NCBI GenBank assembly: GCA_002101235.1
Contig: LWTL01000122.1
Coordinates: 1-64,000, forward strand
Direction: 5' to 3'
Length of the DNA stretch: 64,000 nt
DNA from: Cycloclasticus sp. symbiont of Bathymodiolus heckerae
GTDB taxonomy: Bacteria > Pseudomonadota > Gammaproteobacteria > Methylococcales > Cycloclasticaceae
In this document: positions 59,365 through 64,000 of the stretch, in pieces
Position numbering within the stretch: the first letter of the stretch is position 1
Layout: the number at the start of each line of letters is the position of its first letter
Made by a program: the position numbers and the translations under genes
Notes under the pieces: model-generated
Seen by the model: only the letters and a program-made list of their open reading frames with translations
The model's database searches: none
What the model was told of the DNA's origin: nothing

Positions 59365-59417
59365 TCAATGATGCTTTAGGTCTATTACCGAATAGAGAGG
59401 CTGCCTACAAAAAAATG

Positions 59418-60149
59418 CTACTTAGGCGTGGCGCTAGCGGGTTTTATTATACTGGTATGAAGACCACACTCTTTGCTTTCTGCTTCTTCCCACCACCAAC
59501 GCCCTTCTCTAGGGTCTTGGTGAGGTAAAGTAGGTCGGGTGCAAGGCTCGCATCCAATGCTAATAAAACCACTGTCGTGTAGTTTATTATATGGGACATC
59601 AAGTGCACGTATATATGACCATACATTTTCAGATGTCCAGTCACATAAAGGGTTAAATTTAAATAGATCACCGTTTTCTCCAGTAAAAGCACTGTCAATT
59701 TCTGCAACCTTCAAGCTATTTCGAGTGGCCTTGCTTTGATCTTTACGTTGACCTGTTATCCAGCCAGTCAAGCTGTTTAAGTGACGCTTTAGAGGTTCTA
59801 CTTTTCTGATGCCGCAGCATTGTGAGTGACCGTCTTGATAAAAACTAAATAAGCCTTTCTCTTGAGTGAATGTTTGTAATGTTTTGCTATCAGGCGATAA
59901 CACGGTTATTTCAATTTTGTAATGATCCGTAACCGATTGAATGAATTGGTAAGTTTCAGGATGCAACCGCCCGGTATCTAAGGTGAAAACTTTGGGGTTA
60001 AGTCCTAATTTACAGGCCATATCAATAAGAACAACGTCTTCTGCACCACTAAATGAGATGGCGAGGTTATCCATATGTGAATAAATAGCATTAAGTATTT
60101 CTCGAGGCTGTTTATTGTCGAGCTCTCGTTGAATGGTTTGAAGGTTCAT
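59418..60149 (-). CDS. cysH: Assimilatory adenylyl-sulfate (APS) reductase, CysH family
   Basis: The 243-residue enzyme reduces activated sulfate to sulfite. [18 protein letters not shown] binds the nucleotide. The cluster cysteines QCCGIRK and GCEPCTRP mark the [4Fe-4S] APS-reductase type found in Pseudomonas, not the cluster-free PAPS type of E. coli. The catalytic Cys is in KECGLHT near the end. It lies beside cysB. Confidence 0.92.
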   Translation of the reverse strand: MNLQTIQRELDNKQPREILNAIYSHMDNLAISFSGAEDVVLIDMACKLGLNPKVFTLDTGRLHPETYQFIQSVTDHYKIEITVLSPDSKTLQTFTQEKGLFSFYQDGHSQCCGIRKVEPLKRHLNSLTGWITGQRKDQSKATRNSLKVAEIDSAFTGENGDLFKFNPLCDWTSENVWSYIRALDVPYNKLHDSGFISIGCEPCTRPTLPHQDPREGRWWWEEAESKECGLHTSIIKPASATPK

Positions 60150-60286
60150 TACATTAATCTGACATCTAGTTGGTTAATGAGTGTAACAAATATGCTGAAG
60201 TTCAAGCATTCAAAAATGAGATAACAATATAAGCAATCGTATGCCTCTAATATTTTAGAAGCCTAATTGTTGTGCATAGGGGCGGA

Positions 60287-61864
60287 CTAGGTTTGAGAGA
60301 AATAACGTTCTAAGAATTGTTCAAAGGATAAAGTATCGCTTGCTTCGATATCTTGCTGATCTTTGATGGACTTTGAACTGGCTTGTTTGAAACAAGACGA
60401 TTGTTCATTGCTTAAGCTGCTGTTGTTGAAGTGAATTTTATGCTTGCTAGCTTGGTGCATAGCAAACCGGAAGAAGGGTAAGTTTTGTTCCTTCATGCAT
60501 GTTAATACTTTTGCTGAAGGGGTCAGCTCAACGTTATTAAGTTTAGCGATTTGGGCATTAAGAGCAGAGAGATAAGGTTGCTTTGGATTGTCAGCATCAA
60601 GGATATTGCACAGTGTTGACATTTCTCGACATATTTCTTGTCCCCATTGTGCTAATTCAATAGAGTCATTGTTTCTGCGAAGCAATAGCCCTGGTTTGCG
60701 GCCTTCTAATGCGACGAGGGTTAAGTTTTTATCTACGCAAGATTTTTCTTCTGCTGAAAGCGCAGGGCTGTCTGCCAATAAGCAGAAAATCATGAATGAC
60801 TCTAAAAAATATAATTGTTCTTCGCTAATGCCTGCAGCGTCAAAAGGGCTTATATCGACAGAGCGTAACTCAACATAGCGAACGCCTCTTTTTTTAAGAG
60901 CTTCACTGGGGCGTTCGCCAGATTGAGCGATTTGTTTGGGGCGAACATTACTGTAATATTCATTTTCAATTTGTAAAACATTGGGGTTAAGTTGCTGATA
61001 TTGGCCATTATCGCTTTTCACCCCTATTTCTTCGTAATCAGGAAAAGGTGTTTGAGTTGATGTGATTAATCGGCTGACATAATCATTTAGATTGTTATAT
61101 GAAATATTAATATCAGATTGGCTATCATTTTTATAACCAATGTCGCTCATTCTTAATGAGGTGGCAAATGGCTTGTAGAGTGTGCCGACGTCGAATTCTT
61201 CAAAATCATGTTGTTGGCCTTTAACAAATGATTTGCAAATAGCGGGCGAGGCACCAAATAAATATAAAATAAGCCAACCATAACGGTGCAAATTGCGTGT
61301 CATATCCATATACGACTGTGAAATAAATTCTTGCTCAGTTTGCGTATTTTCTTCGAGCGCTTGATAACTTGGCCAAAACTCTTTGGGTAAAGAGTAATTG
61401 AAATGTATGCCCGCAATCGCTTGCATACTTCTACCATAGCGATGCCATAAGCCAATGCGGTAGACATGCTTCATTTTGCCAATATTAGATGTGCCGTAGT
61501 CAGCAATCGGGATGCTCATGTCGCCATCTACGATACATGGCATACTTGTGCTCCATAGTAGTTCATCATCAATGTGCTGGTAAGTATAGGTGTGCACAGC
61601 CTCCATAAAGTTGAGCGCATCAGCGCATTGACTAAAGGGGGGCGTGATGAATTCTAGTAAGGCTTCAGAGTAATCGGTGGTAACGTAGGGGTTGGTTAAA
61701 GCCGCGCCCAAGTCTTTAGGGTGGGGGGTTTGAGCTATTTTTCCTTGTGAACTGACGCGTAAACTTTCTTTCTCAATGCCTTTAAGGCCGCCACACAATA
61801 GTTGGCTCTTTTGAGAATGGGTGAGTTTGTCTAGCCTGCTTCGGATACGTGAATACAAGGACAC
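60287..61864 (-). CDS. gshA: Glutamate-cysteine ligase GshA
   Basis: The 525-residue first enzyme of glutathione synthesis is the gammaproteobacterial type (E. coli 518). It has LCGGLKGIEKESLRVSSQGK, DYSEALLEFITPPFS, GIHFNYSLP and RYVELRSVDISPFDAAGIS. The start is GTG with AGGCAAG before it. The position near cysH and cysB links cysteine supply to glutathione. Confidence 0.94.
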   Translation of the reverse strand: MSLYSRIRSRLDKLTHSQKSQLLCGGLKGIEKESLRVSSQGKIAQTPHPKDLGAALTNPYVTTDYSEALLEFITPPFSQCADALNFMEAVHTYTYQHIDDELLWSTSMPCIVDGDMSIPIADYGTSNIGKMKHVYRIGLWHRYGRSMQAIAGIHFNYSLPKEFWPSYQALEENTQTEQEFISQSYMDMTRNLHRYGWLILYLFGASPAICKSFVKGQQHDFEEFDVGTLYKPFATSLRMSDIGYKNDSQSDINISYNNLNDYVSRLITSTQTPFPDYEEIGVKSDNGQYQQLNPNVLQIENEYYSNVRPKQIAQSGERPSEALKKRGVRYVELRSVDISPFDAAGISEEQLYFLESFMIFCLLADSPALSAEEKSCVDKNLTLVALEGRKPGLLLRRNNDSIELAQWGQEICREMSTLCNILDADNPKQPYLSALNAQIAKLNNVELTPSAKVLTCMKEQNLPFFRFAMHQASKHKIHFNNSSLSNEQSSCFKQASSKSIKDQQDIEASDTLSFEQFLERYFSQT

Positions 61865-61924
61865 CTTGCCTGTTATGATAAATCTTTATGAGTGCTTAAT
61901 TATAGGCTAAAGAATGTTAAAAGC

Positions 61925-62683
61925 ATGATATTTGATCATATTAAACGGTTTAGAATGAGCCGGTTGGTGATGGGCTTCTTTGTGTTAGCTTTTGTTTGTA
62001 GCGTTTCTTTAGCTGGTGAAACAATACGCGTTATTAGAGTTATTGATGGTGATACGGTTGTACTACAAACGGGGCAAAGGGTTCGTTTGTTAGGAATTAA
62101 TGCGCCGGAAATAGGTTATAAGGGAAAGGTAAGCGAGATAGGGGCAAAAGCTGCTCAGAAGTATCTAAAAAGCAAGGTGCTGAACAAGAACATCACGCTA
62201 GAAATCGATATTGAGTATGAGGATAAATATACGCGAAGATTAGCGCATATTTTTTTAGAAAATGGCTTACATATAAATGAAGACATGTTGCGTAGAGGCT
62301 TGGCCGTACTAAGTCTTCATCCGCCAAATTTAAAATACCAGACAGACCTCATGTTAGCCCAAGGCTATGCTGAAGAAGAACAGGTAGGTTTGTGGTTACT
62401 TGAAGATTATCAGTTAAAGCCAATTAGGTTGGTTGAAAGGTCTAAAAGGAAAAAGTGGGGTCGCTATAGCGCTACAGTTCGTAAAGTGACGTTGTCGAAG
62501 AAAGGAGCAAAGCTTTGGTTAACGAAAGAAAGCTATATTTGGGTCAGCTCAAATAGTTATCCTTACTTTACGAATTTAAAAGCTTACGTAGGGAAGACGA
62601 TTGAAATACGCGGATGGCCACGGAAATGGGGCAAGCATTGGTCCATTCAGGTCATTCATCCGAGTCAAATGATTGTTCGTTAG
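61925..62683 (+). CDS. Secreted thermonuclease-family protein with a C-terminal OB-like extension
   Basis: The product is about 252 residues. After a signal (LVMGFFVLAFVCSVSLAG), the SNase domain shows RVIDGDTVVLQTGQRVRLLG, INAPEIG and DKYTRRLAHIFL, keeping the residues equivalent to the catalytic Arg, Glu, Arg; one Ca-ligand Asp is Asn (NAPE). The C-terminal 85 residues (YSATVRKVTLS, IEIRGWPRKWGKHWSIQVI) look like a second small beta domain. I use ATG 61925; ATG 61955 is also possible. The substrate is probably nucleic acid in the periplasm or outside. Confidence 0.82.
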   Translation: MIFDHIKRFRMSRLVMGFFVLAFVCSVSLAGETIRVIRVIDGDTVVLQTGQRVRLLGINAPEIGYKGKVSEIGAKAAQKYLKSKVLNKNITLEIDIEYEDKYTRRLAHIFLENGLHINEDMLRRGLAVLSLHPPNLKYQTDLMLAQGYAEEEQVGLWLLEDYQLKPIRLVERSKRKKWGRYSATVRKVTLSKKGAKLWLTKESYIWVSSNSYPYFTNLKAYVGKTIEIRGWPRKWGKHWSIQVIHPSQMIVR

Positions 62684-62700
62684 GACGTGTTGTTTTAAAT

Positions 62701-63969
62701 TTAAAACAAGCCTATAAATGGTTGAACAGTGACCCACTCGCCTTCTTGTATGGATGACCGTTCGTGCTCAAGAATGATGAATGCATTAGCTATGCTCATA
62801 GAGCGTAAAATCCCTGAGCCTTGCTTGCCAGTTGTAGCAACCTGCCATTTTCCACTGTCACTTTGTGATAATACGCCACGTTGAAACTCTGTTCGCCCAG
62901 GTATTTTACGAATAGGGCTAGTGCATTGAGCTTTGATAGTAGGCGCGATGAGAGGTTGGGTGAGCCCCATCATTTTTTGTAGGCAGGGCAACGCAAATTG
63001 ATAAAAGGTGACCATAACGGCAACTGGGTTCCCCGGCAAACCGAAGAAAACAGCATCGTCTACATGGCCAAAGGCAACAGGGCGGCCTGGTTTCATTGCC
63101 ACTTTCCAGAAATTAATAGAGCCAGTTTCAGAGAGTACTTGTTTCGTGTAATCAGCTTCACCGACGGATACACCACCAGATGTAAAAATAACGTCAGCGC
63201 TACTTGCTGCTTGCTTGAATGCAATACGGAGTTTGTTTGGGTCATCGGCAATAATGCCCATGTCTAGTACGTTGCATCCCAATTTTTTGAGTGCCGCAAT
63301 TATGCTGTAGCGATTGCTGTCGTAAATGCAACCTTCTTTTTGGGCTGAGCCAATACTTAATATCTCGTCACCGGTTGAGAAAACAGCTATTGTTAACGGT
63401 GTTTTAACGCGAATTTCAGCAATACCTAGAGAAGCAATTAAACCGATTTGGGGCGGTGTTAATTTAATGCCTGCGTTTAAAACGACTTGTCCAGTTTGAA
63501 TGTCTTCACCGGCTTGGCGAACATTTTGCCCTGCTGTATGGCGACCATCTAAGCGAATGCAATTGTTTTCAACTTCAACGTGTTCCTGCATGATGACGGT
63601 GTCGGCCTGGTCGGGCATTTGTGCCCCCGTCATTATTTGAATGCAATCGCCTTTTCTTAACTGACCTGTAAATGGATGACCTGCGACAACGCGGCCCATA
63701 ATATTAAGGATTTGAATGTCGTCGCCCACGGGCAAATCAGTTTGCATTATGGCGTAACCATCAACAGCTGAATTACGGTGTGAAGGCACATTGATGGGTG
63801 AGGTGATGTCTTGTGACAAAATTCGATCGACGGCATCCGTTAAATGAATTTGCTCAGAACTCGTTCTTTCTGAAATGCTCCCCAGCATATTTTGTAATGC
63901 ATCTTTTACGGTAAGTGTTCCTTGCTCATTCTCATCGCCGCAACTGCTTTGAATCTTTAGTGTGCTCAT
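62701..63969 (-). CDS. moeA: Molybdopterin molybdenumtransferase MoeA
   Basis: The 422-residue enzyme inserts molybdate into adenylylated molybdopterin. It has NSAVDGYAIMQTDLP, DCIQIMTGAQMPDQADTVIM, the catalytic-domain FTSGGVSVGEADYTKQVL and GLPGNPVAVMVTFYQF. A TATAAT (read leftwards, 63977-63982) lies only eight bases before the ATG and no ribosome-binding site is visible, so the mRNA may be leaderless. Confidence 0.94.
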   Translation of the reverse strand: MSTLKIQSSCGDENEQGTLTVKDALQNMLGSISERTSSEQIHLTDAVDRILSQDITSPINVPSHRNSAVDGYAIMQTDLPVGDDIQILNIMGRVVAGHPFTGQLRKGDCIQIMTGAQMPDQADTVIMQEHVEVENNCIRLDGRHTAGQNVRQAGEDIQTGQVVLNAGIKLTPPQIGLIASLGIAEIRVKTPLTIAVFSTGDEILSIGSAQKEGCIYDSNRYSIIAALKKLGCNVLDMGIIADDPNKLRIAFKQAASSADVIFTSGGVSVGEADYTKQVLSETGSINFWKVAMKPGRPVAFGHVDDAVFFGLPGNPVAVMVTFYQFALPCLQKMMGLTQPLIAPTIKAQCTSPIRKIPGRTEFQRGVLSQSDSGKWQVATTGKQGSGILRSMSIANAFIILEHERSSIQEGEWVTVQPFIGLF

Positions 63970-64000
63970 TTTAATTATTATATTTAGAGGTGTTTAGCAC

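Noticed and set aside
60243-60263. Inverted repeat between gshA and cysH as a terminator
   Set aside because: The stem is short with a mismatch, is AT-rich and lacks a following T run on the minus strand.

Overview
The window is a compact, AT-rich gammaproteobacterial chromosome segment. It contains no phage, insertion sequence, CRISPR array or plasmid gene, and no stretch over about 300 bases without a gene. Gene orders match those of Pseudomonas (waaG-waaP-kinases-carbamoyltransferase; lptD beside amgK-murU; hemA/TPR/lolB/ispE/prs/rplY/pth). The AT-rich composition, many GTG/TTG starts, APS-type CysH, MurU/AmgK recycling and small intergenic gaps suggest a marine Methylophaga/Cycloclasticus-like bacterium. 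That placement is inference.

Layout. Positions 1-9,720 are a lipopolysaccharide core region and the only accessory-looking part: a remnant O-acyltransferase, a GT4 glycosyltransferase, msbA, waaG, waaP, three further WaaP/InaA-type kinase-fold genes in alternating orientation, a NodU-type carbamoyltransferase and a YdcH-like protein. Positions 9,750-17,970 hold an unknown membrane protein, then lptD-surA-pdxA-rsmA on the minus strand, with amgK-murU divergent from lptD. Positions 17,970-29,280 are one long minus-strand cell-elongation set (mreBCD, mrdA, rodA, mltB, rlpA, dacA, dat, ybeD, lipB, lipA). Positions 29,400-42,040 hold gatCAB, then a minus-strand hemA-prfA-prmC-JAMM peptidase group and a plus-strand TPR-lolB-ispE-tRNA-Gln-prs-rplY-pth group.

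Positions 42,060-57,080 are tRNA-Tyr, -Gly and -Thr, then tuf, then the complete S10-spc-alpha ribosomal protein block (rpsJ to rplQ, with secY, rpmJ and rpoA), closed by a perfect palindromic terminator. Positions 57,090-64,000 hold fdxA, a TauE-type transporter, cysB, cysH, gshA, a secreted nuclease-like protein and moeA.

Most of the window is housekeeping. The points most worth a second look are regulatory and structural. Two essential envelope genes (lptD and mreC) have no ATG/GTG/TTG at their biologically plausible start, and ATC and ATA sit there instead. An intrinsic-terminator hairpin is embedded in the first codons of pth. tuf bridges a tRNA cluster directly to the S10 operon. The WaaP-fold gene family has expanded, with the catalytic Asp replaced in two members. 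I found no convincing new multi-gene system.
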